Source: Stichopus chloronotus | Taxonomy: Eukaryota > Echinodermata > Holothuroidea > Aspidochirotida > Stichopodidae | Assembly (NCBI GenBank): GCA_021234535.1 | Contig: SFZH01000008.1 | Location: 26,180,037 to 26,244,036, forward strand | Length of the DNA stretch: 64,000 nucleotides | Direction: 5' to 3' | Shown: positions 21,691 to 35,300 of the stretch, in pieces | Position numbering within the stretch: position 1 is the stretch's first letter | How the letters are laid out: each line of letters opens with the position of its first letter | Made by a program: the position numbers and the translations under genes | Notes under the pieces: model-generated | Databases searched by the model: none | What the model saw: only the letters and a program-made list of their open reading frames with translations | What the model was told of the DNA's origin: nothing

Positions 21691-24600
21691 GTCAGGGTTT
21701 ATATGTAGCAAAAGCTTCCACAGATTCCACATATAGGAAACAGTCCTATACCAGGAACTGGGCTGGTTTATTTTCCTAAGTACCTGTCTAAATTCTCCAT
21801 TTTTCGGAAGACCAACATGATCTATTCCGCATCGGAATTTGTAGCATCGACACTAACTAGAAATGTAGTTACCTTCAGCAAATCATTTTTACAGTAAGTA
21901 ATGTCTGCAGAAGGCACGAGTAGCCGACATAGCAGCACCTGCTCAAACTACATGTCAAAAAAGTTCTTTTTGCAACCATTTTATGAATCAAAAGGGGAAA
22001 CAATATAAAACAACAGATAGGGTCAAATAACTGCGACTATTATTATATTAGACGTCGAACAATTGTACGAAAAAATTGTGTTAAAATTTTCTCTAAGTCT
22101 GAAAAAAGGTCTGCTTCGATTTCCTTGAAATTTATGTAAAGTCAAAAGATCATTTACATTAACTGTGCATGGGTGTTTGAAGGGAAAAATTGCTACTGCG
22201 TAAGTTGAGTGTTCTATTTTGTCGTTGTGGATATGAAACAAGTACGCGAAATAAATATTGTGCCAATTATTCTTTTGATTTTTTTGTAGGAAATAATATG
22301 AAATAAATGTAGATGGAAGGAGGAACATACATATTACAGTCATTATAACATACATATTATATTAGAGAAAAATAGAAAAAGAAAAACAACATGAGGAGGT
22401 ATCAGCTAGTGAAATATCACTCACATGTTTCACTAATAAGTGAATTAGCAATTATACGGTTTCCAAGAAAAGAAAAAGGATGAATGGACAGGAAAGCTAA
22501 CTGGTTTTAACAAAACAGTATTTACGCCAAAAACCTTTAATGAACTGGTTAAAAATAATTCCATTGTGCTTAACTCGTCAGTGAAGTTCTCGTGACTTCT
22601 TTCAAGAAATTTAGTGACCTTGATTGACTAACCATTGTAAAAAAAAACACAATGGAAATTTGTTAACAATTTTTAACACCTTTCACATGCATTTCACATG
22701 CATGTTGTTTGTCACGATTTAATGTTTTATACACGTTGTTGAAGCAGTATTTGCATCTGCAGGCTCTACTTTGTGTATGAGGTAAGCCTAAACAATGTAG
22801 TTATACATAAAAGCAAATATCATTCATATACATTGACGACAACGCTATAAAGAGGTGCTCTGTTGGCCATTTTAACATAAGATTACTTCTATCGCTGATA
22901 TTAAGTACTTTCAACTATTTCAAACAACTTACGAGAGTGGAGGTAGTGCCAATAATTACCCGTTAAAGTGTTTTAACAATTGGTTTTACATCATCAACAA
23001 ATATTTGAAAACTTGAAAGTGCCGAGGTAAATTGACGATGTTACCGAGGTAACTCTTTCGATTTGAGCTGAATCACCGTCTGGTTAATTTGAAGACAAGA
23101 GAGCTAAATGCGATGGCTTTGGTGATGTTACATCTACACATGGACAGACAACAGCTGCCGTATTTGATCAATGTATACCAAATATACCGAAAACATTCAT
23201 ATCCATATCCATTTGAAGTGAATCAGCTCGCGTCTTCATTTGCCTATAAAAAATGTTTAACTTAATAATTATTACCATGCCATGTCTATTTATTGATTCA
23301 CTGATGGATAATATTAAGGACGCATTAATGGTTAATTTTTTTGGGTATCTAATACAATTTACATATTCAATACAATTCACATATTTCGTTATCTCACATG
23401 TGACGTTAGTGACGTACAATTATCGACCGACACACTGGACCATAGACCAGGACCGTCTGCTGATGGACCAAACGATCTTTGGAGAAGAAAACAGACGTGT
23501 GGTTAACATAAAACTGATAAAATCAAGGGGGGGTACATTAATTGCAATGACAACGCTGAGGATCTTATGAAATGTGATGAGTGATAAGCTGGACAGGTTG
23601 GATCACTAACAGTGCAACTGGATCATATTACGTTATAACAGACAGCGGGGAAGCTGACAGTTTCTCCCAGAGGAGGCAAAATGTGGTATTTAGGGGCGCT
23701 AGGGGCGCTGTATAATTGATGCAAGTATCGTCAACACTAAACCGATGAGTGTCTGTGTAAGTGACGAGCCATAATCGATCTAAAACGTGCAAGAAAATTT
23801 TTGAGTTCGCCAACTGCCAAGATGACCGGAAACGGCACTTCTTGGGTGTTCTAAAGTGCATAATGTCTTGAAACAGGGATCCAGCGTCTGCAATTTCTTT
23901 AGCTAGGAGAACAAGTGAATGTGTGAAAAATTATAATCCATATCGAATGGGTTCAGGCGATACAAGAATGATAGAACATTGAAAGTGCATCCTCTTCACT
24001 TATTCCTTGGAGTCCTGGACAAATATTGAGAGGGGGGGGGGGGGATATATGCCTTCGTTCCCCCACTTCTGAACACCCAACCCTAACGGGCTCACTAACA
24101 TGCTTCAACCACATTCATTAACCCAGTCAAAAATATGCTTTTGTGTTAAAAGTGGCCTCCACATGGATAAGCGTCCTTGAGAGATGAGGCTTAGCATTGC
24201 TAGGGGTAAAGTGCCGACAATAACAGCTGTTTGAGCATTTTAAGCACTGCTTTACTTAGATCACGATTTAATCATTGCAAATATGTGGCTAGTTAAAGTG
24301 ACTGGACTAGATAAAAGGTAAAAGTGCGTTAAAAAAGTACGGTGAAGAAAAAAAAAATTGCTGACAAGGTGATTCACCAGTGAAACATGTACTTTTAACC
24401 TAACGTATAAGAACCTTACATTGTTTAATAAAGGAATAAAGGAATGGACAGTATGCCTTAAATGACTATTTAGTATTCCTTAGATGTAGAACAGTGTGAA
24501 CACCACCGTTTAAGTATTACTTTTTCCAGATTAAGTATGTGGAAATTTGTTCGGATGATACTTCAATTGTTTATTTAAAACAAAACCTTTCAATGCCAAT

Positions 24601-25849
24601 AACTGTGAGATCGCATGTTTACTCTCTCTTCACCCATGTACTTCTTAGTTCATTTTCGATTCACTTTCGAAGACAGGCGTCATCCTTTGCAATCACCATA
24701 ACAGGCAAACTAATATGGCGATTTCTACGTTGAGAGAAAAAACAATACTCAAAAGAATTGTCCATTGTCTAAGGATTAAATGTTTAAGTGCTCACTAGCA
24801 AATTAAAAGAAAATGATAAGCACTTCCAACGTCTACAGCTGATAAATCTATTAAGGGAATAATTAGCAATTTTTAACTAAAAGGAAATGACAGCTTTGGC
24901 ACGAAACCGCGAAATCGTGAAACCGGTAGGATGTGCTACTTCTGCTACAATGTTACTCAGGTCCCAATGACCGTCAATACCGAAAGCTTTCAAGTTGCGG
25001 TGTATATTCCTATTTCTCTCCTTCAAATGAATACATTACAAACCATCTATCACATTGCAGTATTGACTTTCTGTCCACTGAGAAGTATCATGATGTTTCC
25101 TGTCCAGTGGAGGTATCTCATGAGTGAACGTACTATATGTTTTTTTTTAACATAGGACGATATGGGGAACTATAAGTTTTCTAATTTTTTATGAAATATT
25201 TTTGTTTAATAAAATATTTATTTTTCTTTCCTAGGATATGATTTGAAAAATAAAGGAATTGTGTCCCTGCCAGAGTGTGAAATGATCCAATCTTATTGTT
25301 GCGTAAATCTGATATGTGATCTTGGAAAGTTTTACACGACATATAATAGCGCGAGATTCTCACAGTCGGTTTCGACACGCAAACATAAGTCGCATCCACA
25401 ATCTACTCCATTGACGTGTATGCTAGTTCACTAGTTCACTTATTCACTTACTTCACAATGAAGTATGCAACAAGAGACGTGAACAGATGTGTGATGTTAT
25501 CTCAAATGGTTACATTTCACTGTTGAAACGGAAGGATCAGTAAGGTGTAGGTCTGTGAAGTAAATTGTGCAGAAAAAATGATTGCATATATATATATATA
25601 GGTTTCACACCTACTTAACCACAACACAATCGTACGTTATCATTTAATGTAGGAAGGGTATATGCGCATAAACTGATCTCGAATACAGAAGTAGACATTT
25701 AGTTTTGAAAGTTGTTGATCTTGTTTTCACTACATTTTGACAATGCACGTTAGTCTCATTGTAATGCCACTCAAGGAATATTCTTTCACATTCATACCCA
25801 GTTGATGTAGTGTGAGTTATATACGGTCATTGCTTACAAATTTAAAAGG
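21691..25849. other. Duplicated 5' spacer of block B
   Basis: Counterpart of 2.7-7.95 kb. It contains a G homopolymer near 24031-24042 and a short (ta)n run near 25590. The open frames at 24931-25155 and 25243-25434 parallel those in block A but do not keep the same length or ending, so I do not call genes. Confidence 0.5.
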
Positions 25850-25909
25850 GCCAGCTGGAATAGGGAGATTTCACAGTCTACGCAGAAAATGTGAGTAGCT
25901 GTAATTGAG
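25850..25909 (+). promoter_or_regulatory. Putative noncoding first exon of gene B
   Basis: Nearly identical to 7950-8009, ending gtaattgag before donor-like gtatgc (25910). The matching acceptor would be ttaagacag, ending at 26486, 64 nt before the conserved ATG. Extent of the 5' end unknown. Confidence 0.5.
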
Positions 25910-26550
25910 GTATGCTATTACTTAAATTGTGTCTATATTATGTTTCACATCATTGATGCAGGAACAATTTATAAGTCACTATTTCCATAAACATGTTTTC
26001 GTTGTACGTTCGGAAACAAAGTGGAATCATTGATAAAAATATTTGTATGAATCTTAGGTGGAGGAGCTCGTTGTGCTCTTTGTCTAGTGTGTGTGACGAC
26101 AACAGTAGCATAGCCTCGGGTTTCAAGTAAATGTATTTAACATTTCAATTATCTGCAAATGGTGACTGGCAGCCCATATTGCATTTGTCAAATTATGGGT
26201 TATCCACAACTTGAAAATTGACTTAAAAATGGAGTGAACGACTAAAACTTCTGATCCTCAGAGAGGTGATAATGTTACTTCCTCTTTTTTCTTGATCTCT
26301 GCGGATCTCTTCCTAATGGAGTCAATTTGTCAGAAGAGAAATTGCGAGAGCTACAGAGAGCATTATTACAACAAGAGGACAGTTCAGCATTCAGAGAATA
26401 CTACTGAAGTGCATTTTACTGTTTTACATTTGAATAAGAAACATTTTAGTTTGTTTTCAAGTGAGTAATATTTTGTATTAAGACAGTATCTCGTGCTTTT
26501 TACATTTTCATAAATTCTTTGAAAATACTTTTATGCGACATCTGGATAAT

Positions 26551-27879
26551 ATGAAGATTTTCAACACAGGAGGGTTCTTATGTGCGATGCGTATAATTGA
26601 ATTAATTTTCATTATTTGCCTGAGTAAAATATCCAATGGCAAAATGTGGTCTTTTGAATTCGTAGATGATATAACTAAAGTTCCGGAATATGAAGTCTTC
26701 GAAGGAGATACGATTAATCTTATTTGCCGCAGAGAACCAACGGATAGCGAAATAGTTGAAATAGAGGGGAAACATGATTATTACGTAAAAAATGGAGAGT
26801 TGATTCAGTCCTTGCAGAGTAACAATATAACCTTCATGAAAAACGAGTCACTTGTTATTCTGACTCTCCACAACATTAGACGATACAATGGAGATCACTT
26901 TATATGTAAAAGACCATCAAAATATGTAAAAATAAAGGTTCTTTACAGTCCTCTTGGTAGTCCTCTTATTACTTCGGATTATACCTCTCAATATTTTTGT
27001 GATGATGAATTGCGTGGACCATTCCAGTTTAACTGTACGACAGAAGTCGGATATCCACCTGTTAATATATCTCTTTACTTTGAGAAGGGAGAAAGAAATC
27101 TAACAGTTAATAGTACTGACTACATTATCACACCGAGCGAGAGCTTCAAGCATCTATCGTTTGTTACATATCTTGATTCGTCGTTTAATGACGCCAGATT
27201 AGTGTGCAGCATTAGTCAGCAATTACCAGCAGTACATGGAAACTATGAAAACTCTGCATTCATTGACATTTCACCACAGGGGGTCTCTCTTAATATTTAT
27301 CATTCTAACTACACTATTGCTAAGGGAAAAGTCATTACTCTGGTATGTTCCAGCAATGTGAGTGGATTCCTACTGGAATGGATTGATATCCCTTTGAAAG
27401 ATACGCAGTATAATATCAGTAGTAACAATGATTCGATTGAGTTGATGATTTTTTTTTATTATGGATCAATCGTCAATGAATCAATAATTATTCAGTGCAG
27501 AGGTTCCTGTCGAGGAGGAGTAATGTCAACAGAAGTGACCATAAGCTTAAATAATGAAAATCTTGAAGGGAAGGGTGAGAAAAACGTCACGATGGAATTC
27601 AATGTGATGTTATGGATTCTTAGTTCTTTATTGATCATGGCAATCATCATATCAGTTCCTGTTTTTGTGGTACTTGGATATAAATGTCAAAGAGGACGTC
27701 ATAGACTACCAAACCACTCATCTACTTCGTCTCATGTGTATACTCGTTCGATTGCTGTACAAGAAAGTACTATACAAGAGACCTCAGAATATTATGAAAT
27801 AGATGATGATTCTAAAGTAAAGTATGACCAGGACTTATATCTTGTTCCAGACCAACATTTCACAGAGAGTGTTTACTAA
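26551..27879 (+). CDS. Ig-superfamily receptor B, mosaic of E and A
   Basis: The conserved family start is the ATG at 26551; an in-frame ATG at 26533 would add six residues (MRHLDN) that correspond to untranslated leader in gene E. Numbering from 26533 (448 residues): signal peptide to about 36; domain 1 Cys65-Cys125; domain 2 Cys168-Cys225 with extra Cys156; domain 3 Cys272-Trp283-Cys322 with extra Cys326; membrane helix about 357-382; tail tyrosines 403, 420, 421, 431, 436 and 448, including YEID and YLVP. From EVFEGDT to about GKGEK it is nearly the same as gene E. After that point it switches to the membrane/tail sequence of gene A (YKCQRGRHRL through DQHFTESVY). An AATAAA lies at 28486-28491. 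Probable single-pass cell-surface recognition receptor; ligand unknown. Confidence 0.9.
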   Translation: MKIFNTGGFLCAMRIIELIFIICLSKISNGKMWSFEFVDDITKVPEYEVFEGDTINLICRREPTDSEIVEIEGKHDYYVKNGELIQSLQSNNITFMKNESLVILTLHNIRRYNGDHFICKRPSKYVKIKVLYSPLGSPLITSDYTSQYFCDDELRGPFQFNCTTEVGYPPVNISLYFEKGERNLTVNSTDYIITPSESFKHLSFVTYLDSSFNDARLVCSISQQLPAVHGNYENSAFIDISPQGVSLNIYHSNYTIAKGKVITLVCSSNVSGFLLEWIDIPLKDTQYNISSNNDSIELMIFFYYGSIVNESIIIQCRGSCRGGVMSTEVTISLNNENLEGKGEKNVTMEFNVMLWILSSLLIMAIIISVPVFVVLGYKCQRGRHRLPNHSSTSSHVYTRSIAVQESTIQETSEYYEIDDDSKVKYDQDLYLVPDQHFTESVY

Positions 27880-30800
27880 ATACGACTTATCTATGTCTCT
27901 TGTCTTACATAGTTTACAACTAACAATTATGAAGTCATAGACGACTTTTCAAAGTTTTTGTGTGATGTTAATCATCGAACATAGAGAAAAGTAAAATTTA
28001 AGATTTCAAAGTCACATTATCTCATCTATAAAGAGGCGACAAAAATAACGATCCTACGGATAACATCTGAGGTTCCATTAACGCTTATGGATCATTTACT
28101 AACTCTGGGAAGTAATTAACATGGCCGACTCCTCCCATAGATTTTGACACGCCTCATGTTATTTTAGTTTTTGTGTTGCAATGTATGTGATAAGTCAATG
28201 TTGTGACTACCATAAACTATGCTCAGACTGTACTCTAATGATTACAGTAAAGGTGAAAAAGATAACTCAGTAAAATATTAGCTAGGAAAGGATTTCATCA
28301 GCATCCTAATCCACGCGTCACGTGATTTAGGTTGTATCTTGCTCTATCCATGTTACCATTTGTCAACAGGGGTGTCACAATCTGAAAGGATAACTGAGAA
28401 CAGAGCTCTATATTTCAACACTAAATATGAGGTTCTGTGTCATGAGCTATATCAAAACAGCTTTCAGTAATCAACAATTGAGTTTAATAAACGAAGTGCT
28501 TTGTTAAGAGATGTGATGTAGAGAGAATATTCCATACACAAGGTAAAGTCCTGTTTCACACCACAGCGACTACTCACGATCCAACGAGACTGAACGGCGC
28601 ATCGGATATAATCGTGGCGGTGTGGCCCGCCCTACGACTACGATTCCATCGATTTTCCCCTGGCCGTGAGCCGTCGGCCCGATTGAACATGTTTAATCGT
28701 AGCTTCCTCTCCTGTGACCCGACAAGCAGTCGTTTGTAATTTAGCGAATGAGAAAGTAAAATACAGTCACATGACCACTCTACTTGACATGGAAGCTGAC
28801 CAACAATCACATAACAAGCATGTATAACATTCCGAATCCAGAGAAAGGGTGAACACTGTAATTATGTGGGGTAGGAGACCATGCATGTACAATCCGACTT
28901 TGAACGCTGACTCTAATAGTAACATTATTCAATCAGCCAAGGTGGAAATGTACAATTGAGAATAATTATAGAAATAAGACAAAACAGAATATTTTTCATT
29001 GATGGTGTTTACTCTGTATTTACGAGCCACTACGTACACACCAACACCTTCCCATCAACATGGTATAATTCTGTTATTTTGGAGATTCGGCTCTCATAAA
29101 TCTTGGGCAAATTTGTCGCAATACATCCTGTGTTGTCACTTTGATGAAGGACTTTTGGTTATCCGAACATACAAAATATCCATAATGTTTCATATATTTT
29201 GGCTTATGAAAGCTTACAAAGGACTAAATAGTTTATTTGGGCTACTTTTTCGAACTTTTCTCAAATGAGATAAAAACAGCGAGAACTGCAGCACATTTCT
29301 TTATGTCTACACATTGTCGACATCTAGTGCAACTGAAGTGGGAGTAGTTTGTGGGATAAGATAAATCTAAACAGCGACCAAGGTCTACGATACTCCATCG
29401 CTCAGCGCCAGTGCAGTGTGGCATGGTGAGGTCGTAATGATAGGAGACCCCACACTGTGTACGCCTTTGGCACCAGTAAGAGCCGGTTCCTGTAACGGCT
29501 TTATTACCGGTGCCAGTACTAAAAATACCGGTACAGTCCTCCGCACACTCGTGCATTTTTAAAATGTTAACTTTGAAAATGAGTCATAAATTGATTCACT
29601 CAAACATGTATCCAAAATCACCCATCCACCTCCAATCTTTAGCGAAAGTTGAAGTAAAATTATTCATGTTGTTTAACTTGGCCTTATTTCTTATGCACGC
29701 TAGATATTTAGTGTTAGCTATGTTAGTTTTTAAATAACATATTTAGTATTAAGTTGGAAGAAAAGAAAAGTTAACATGTCTACTCAAGATTCTACACTCC
29801 GCCAATCATACGTTCATTATCGATTGGAAAGATATATGCTTAGGCCTGCAAATACAATCTCTCTGCAACGGGACTTCTGATCGCTTAAGTAGCTTGCATT
29901 TGTACAATTACTAAAAATGTTTATTCATAAAAGCAGAGAAATCTTGAGGAAAAAATCTTAGCCATAAATTGCTGTACAGGCTGTTCTTAAAGTTTTGGCA
30001 TTCTTCATAGGCCCATCGTAAAGGTGGGCCCTGTTGATGCTTACCTGTCAAGCTGTCACCAACACTTTAGTAGCTTAGAGAAATAGAAATAAATACATCA
30101 GAATGATATCGTGCCCGGTGCAACAAGTGGAGACACATTGGTTAAACATGTATGTTTGGAGTGAGGCGGAACTGTTTTACTTTTAATGTAGCACAAGGAC
30201 GCCGCCAATTGTGTTCGGCTTCATAAGTGAGTAAATAACTAGCTTTAAAATTGCCAACTCCTATGTGATGTTCATGTAGTGGAATTTGTGAGGAAACTAC
30301 TATTTTCTTAACATCGTGCACCTCACCAAATTAATTCTAGACTGTTCCGGCAAACTAAAGTCATTTTTTGGCCCCATACCAGGGATCTTTCTAATACATG
30401 TAATATTATCAGGAACCGGTGCTTTGGAATTTAGAAAGCCTGAAGCACATGTTATTTCCTGAAAACCGATGTTGTTTACGTCGTGCATTGAAGTTTCATG
30501 TACGAAATAGCGTAATGTTATTTTTTTTTTAGCTGACGTCATTTGTGTTAGTGCTCAGAGGATGGTTGTACGCTACAACAAAACAACGATGTATTTTAGG
30601 ATTTTTAGTACTTGTTGCAAGCATCATGTGTTTAGGCAATTTTGAGATTAGAAAGGTTAGAATTAACAGCACATTTAAAGGAAAATTTTTGAAATTTTTT
30701 TGAAAATGGTACCGTTTCCCATAAATTAAGTCGATACCAGGCGGACTTCTAAAGGACCGGGTAGTACCGGTCACAGAAATTGGAAAATACAAATTAGTAC

Positions 30801-32234
30801 CGAGTAGAACCAGTTCCGGCAGTACCGATACCGACCTGAGTACCGGAAACCTCCTACCCTATTGCGACTGTTTCACGACTGTCTGCAATTGCAGAGTTTT
30901 GTCGGATCGTGAGTAGTTCGAGCGGTGTGGCCCTGGCTTTATTCATATTTAAAATGTGCATGAATATTGTTATTTCTTTTTGAAACCATAGCCTTGCCGT
31001 ATCTGAGCATTGCTCATCTTAAATGGCAAATCCTTTTCAATAATCCATGGCGGTAAAATTGTATGTGTATGTAGTTACTTGCGATTTCAAAGCAACAAAA
31101 TTGATTCATATGTAATGTTATGATAAATACTTTGCAGTACTGTAATCTACAAGTAATTACTTTGTCTATAGCAGTATAATTTAAAAAGTAGTTTGACGAC
31201 CTTCCAGTTAAGCAAAATGATGTTATCATGGTACTGATATGTGAATGGTTTGAGAGTGTAACTCGGTCATAGGGAGAATGTGCATCCTATGCCTGTAATA
31301 CAAGACTTGAGATACATGATCAGTACCGATACAATAGAAAATATAAACCAATCAAAAAATTATCAACAACCAATACTTGATATAATTTTGCACATCAACG
31401 GAGACCTATCACGATTTCCGTGGCAAGAAAAGGCGATATGGGTATTAGTAAAATTATATCCCAAGATCCGTTTTTTACCCAAAATTATTGCTAGTAAATC
31501 TAGCCGTCTTAAAACTAAGGACCTTGTATAATAGCTGATATTCCGCCTTGAAGAGAATGGGAAACATTGACCTTTACTTAACTGTTACTTGAATAAAGTT
31601 ACATAACAACACTATGTTATATACATGTACAGGATGTGTAAACACTCGGGAAAAGTGCGTAAGTTGAGCCACATGAATCGATTTTTGCCATGCTTTCAGT
31701 AATACTATACTGTGTTACTTGGATATTGAACTGTAAGGAACTTCCGTACGTCTATCTCTGTAACAATGTAGGCCCTCTGTCACAGATTGAACCGTCTCCG
31801 TTCCTTGATCGTTTTTTTTATTTTTTATTGTTATGTTATATTTCAATCATCATCGTCAACTAATTCTCATGAATTTCTGTGGGCCAGCGGAATTTAAAAT
31901 AAATGGAAATCTAATTGACCAAATCAACTTGATCTTTCGCTGGACCTTCGTCTTTCTGTCCGTGTTGTAACACGAATTTCTGTATCATAACGACAAGGAT
32001 ATCCGCCATCGGGACAGTCATAACACGACTGTAAACCCCAAATTCAAGTCACCAACATTATTTAATACTTGTTCCCACCCTTAACAACCTCCCTGAACAA
32101 ACAATATCACAGTCACGAAGAATGAAACGGTTGTTGATTTAATTTTACGCAATGTACCCTAACACGTTATAACTGATGACTGTCATCGCTGGACACCATT
32201 CCAACATTTAAAATTTATTACTTTTTCTTCAACA
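27880..32234. other. 3' flank of gene B and following spacer
   Basis: 27880-29000 matches the 3' flank of gene A. About 29.0-30.0 kb is private filler with repeated accggt/taccggtac words that reappear at 30.74-30.83 kb, perhaps a decayed insertion. Homology to block A ends at about 30473. After that I see no gene; open frames at 30300-30792 and 31280-31531 have no recognisable features. Confidence 0.5.
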
Positions 32235-32350
32235 GTCCATCTTTGAAATATTCTCCTATCAAAAATTCAAACTACAAACCGCAATATTTTGGTGATGATG
32301 AGCAACATGGATAATTGCATTTTACCTGCACGACGGAAACCTAAAAATCT
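32235..32350 (+). pseudogene. Ig-receptor domain-2 relic
   Basis: A short match to the domain-2 start of gene C at DNA level: cagtccatct, aaattcaaactacaaac, caatatttt, gatgatgagcaacatgg, gcattttacctgcacgacgg. The translation would give the PQYF-GDDEQH...LHFTCTTET region, but the first Cys is replaced (GGT), there is a stop in place of the K/R after H, and homology vanishes both sides. It shows the receptor cluster once had a further copy between B and E. Confidence 0.7.
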
Positions 32351-35300
32351 CATGTTGATATGTTTCAAGGAATGGCGACAGAATAGAATGGTAATAAATA
32401 TGTACCAAAGCAGACGACAGATAGAAGAAAAGTGTTGCAGCTGTTAAGTTCAATTTAAATATAATTACTCGTTCGGACTTAAGGTCCAGACAGATTACAA
32501 TGTACTGTACAAGTTTGATTAGGCTAAAATCATAAGGGTGTTCAATAAACAATTAGACTTAACTACTAATAGCTAGGTACCTGGAAACTGGTAACACAGC
32601 GTGGAACTGAGACTTCTAGTGGGAGTCGTGGGGGACCAAAAAGCTAGAATAGCAGGTTACAACGTTGGCAAAGAATGCCACAGGAAAATAGCAATTAACG
32701 CCTGGTAACCATGACTGAGACTCGGCGAGGTGATCGATAAACAGTGTGTGAGAATATAGGAATGACAACAGTACAAATGTACACAGACTGAGTGTAAGCT
32801 ACAGAAGACTGGCTTGTGCGATGAATTTTAATAAGAGACGTTGACAATTGTGTAGGCAAATGACATGGAAGAAAACTTGCTGACAATACACTCAGGTCCC
32901 GCGATCACATGCATATATTCATCAATTAAATACATATCAAATTCTCTTACTAACATCATTTAAAGGGGAACAGCGAATGTCCAAACCTGTGTTCTAAAAC
33001 AAAGGTTATACTGAAACTGTCCAGTCCAGAATGGCCTGGAAATGGCAATTTCCTGCCTTCTAGCTACCCTTTATCATTTTTTTTTGTGAGCTCTGTCACA
33101 ACTGATGGTTGCGCTCCGCTTAGATAGTAAAACAAAAATCATGTTTTTGAAGCTACTATGTATAGAACTAAAGTGATAGCTCAAAATTAGAAGACATAAG
33201 TTTCTCACAGACAAAAATTAAGTTTTCCTCAAGGATACTTTGTCTACCCAAAATTCACACGTTAAAAATGATGCATCTTCAGTAATTCATCTTATGCATA
33301 TAAAGTAATGTTTTGAGGAATTGAGGCTTTCACGCGTATGTTTATTAGAGAGAAAATGTTTAACAAAGATTAAAGCTTCTTTTGTTTGTAGGTCTATACC
33401 ATGTTGTTACATTTGACTTAAACGCCTCAATTTCCTCTAACTGAGCCTGCAATTACGAGGCCTTCACACAAAGGAAGTATTAATCGATCAAAAATAAGCA
33501 CTTTACATTGATAGACTTATCCTAACGCCAAACATGGCCTATTAATAAACCTTACATTTGTTATCATAACCGATATAGCATCATCCTTACTGTTTCTCTT
33601 TGTAAACTGCCATTGAAAAATAATTTCAATTATACAATGCATTCTTAAAGTTAGAAGCAAGCACATGCCTATAAACACTTTGTGTGGGACGTTAAAATAT
33701 TAAGAAAGTAGTACAAAAATAACTCAGATAACAAAGATCGCGTTAACAGTGCCAGTAAACTTGATTTGGTTTCTTGTCCATGGACTGTGAGCATAACGGG
33801 CATACCTGATTGATTAACGAGCATACCTTAGTGATAAACAAATTCATAATATGTCCATCAACCTCCATGACACATTAGCGCCATCTATAAATACAACTGC
33901 TTTGTTGTTATTGAGAAGCTTGTACAATCGTTTCTGCTCACCTTATGGTGTTTCTGTGATCGCAAGTTTACAGTTCTTGAAAACTCTTCAGTTTACCATA
34001 AGCATTACAAAGCTAGTGTACACGTTGCAATTTTAAAAGTCGATATGAATTGTACCTATAAGTATGATAAAAATAATTCATCAATCAGAAGTATATATGT
34101 TGTCAATCTATAGAATAAAAACAACAGACGTACGAATGGACGTCGTGACTGAAAAAATAAAAAAATAAAGAAATAAATACATACATAGCCTGTTTGCCGC
34201 AATTTATTATTTCAAGTCATCCATACCAGGATCTAAGCACATACTTCAAACAAATGGTATTTTCATGAAAGTATTAAACGAAATGAATGTGAGATTGAAT
34301 TGTAATGGTATGCACTTCTGAAGTTGAGACAACAAACTCATTCATGAGCGAGTTTTCAAAACACACTAATTGAAATCATAGAATTCTGACCGTAAGGAAT
34401 GGTAAGAATATATTTTTTGAATTATTATTTTTTACTGCAAAATAGCAAATACGACAAATTAACATGAACAATTTACTTTCGTTAAATTGTAAGTAAAAAT
34501 GGTTACAAGAATCTGTTTCAAACCTCCCCGTCACAGACTTACGTTACATACACAGCTTTTATATTACTTGTCACTCAACTGATAACCCCGCCCATTTCTC
34601 CACTAATTGTGTTTTGTTGTACGATACTTTGTCATTACATGCAGAACTCCTAGCTGGGATAGCAAGGCTCAAATACCGCAGAGGAAATGGAGAGCAGTCC
34701 TAACTGAGGTATGTCATGAAATAGTTTTTTTCTTTATGTCAAGGGTACCATATTAGGTGTATTCAAAATATATGAAGTCACATATATATATTGTCATCAT
34801 AATGTCCCTAATCAAGTTGTGCAAAGTGAATCAGCTACTGGCAAAGCAGACTGCTAAAACAAAAATAAAAGTGAGTAGACTAATGCTGGTAATTTCCAAT
34901 GTCTGCTAATCTGTTACATTTAGGAGTCATTACATTAAAAACCATTCTAAACGTCACAATGAGGGAATAAAAAATAAAATTTTATTGATACCGGAAAGTA
35001 AATGAAAACGAAATTGTGAGACCAAACGAAACATAATATTATCATGGGCACTGTTGCCAGACATATATTTGTTAATTAAAGTACGTAATTAGAAGTGATA
35101 GGTTATGGAAATTAAATAGTTTCCAATAGGCCTTTGCTTTTAGCATATCCTCTCCCTGTTTGTACACTGCTTTGACTGACTGAGAAGGTTGTTTACTGCA
35201 CCAGCTAACATCGTCAAAAAGGTTAAACGTAAGAGACTTATACAGTGCATTCCGTGAGACAACTTAGTTCTTTTATCTCTCATATAAAGTCACATCCTGG

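Larger units (their letters stand above)
21658..30473. repeat. Segmental duplication block B
   Basis: This is the partner of 2684-13393 in the same orientation, offset by about 17-19 kb. It lacks the ~900 bp present at 3170-4080 and the extra gene copy A'. It has private insertions (about 85 bp near 22485; about 1 kb at 29.0-30.0 kb rich in 'taccggtac' words). It contains gene B. Confidence 0.85.

Noticed and set aside
29242..29556. 104-codon Cys-containing minus frame
   Set aside because: Falls in private repeat-like filler with taccggtac words; no signal peptide or domain pattern.
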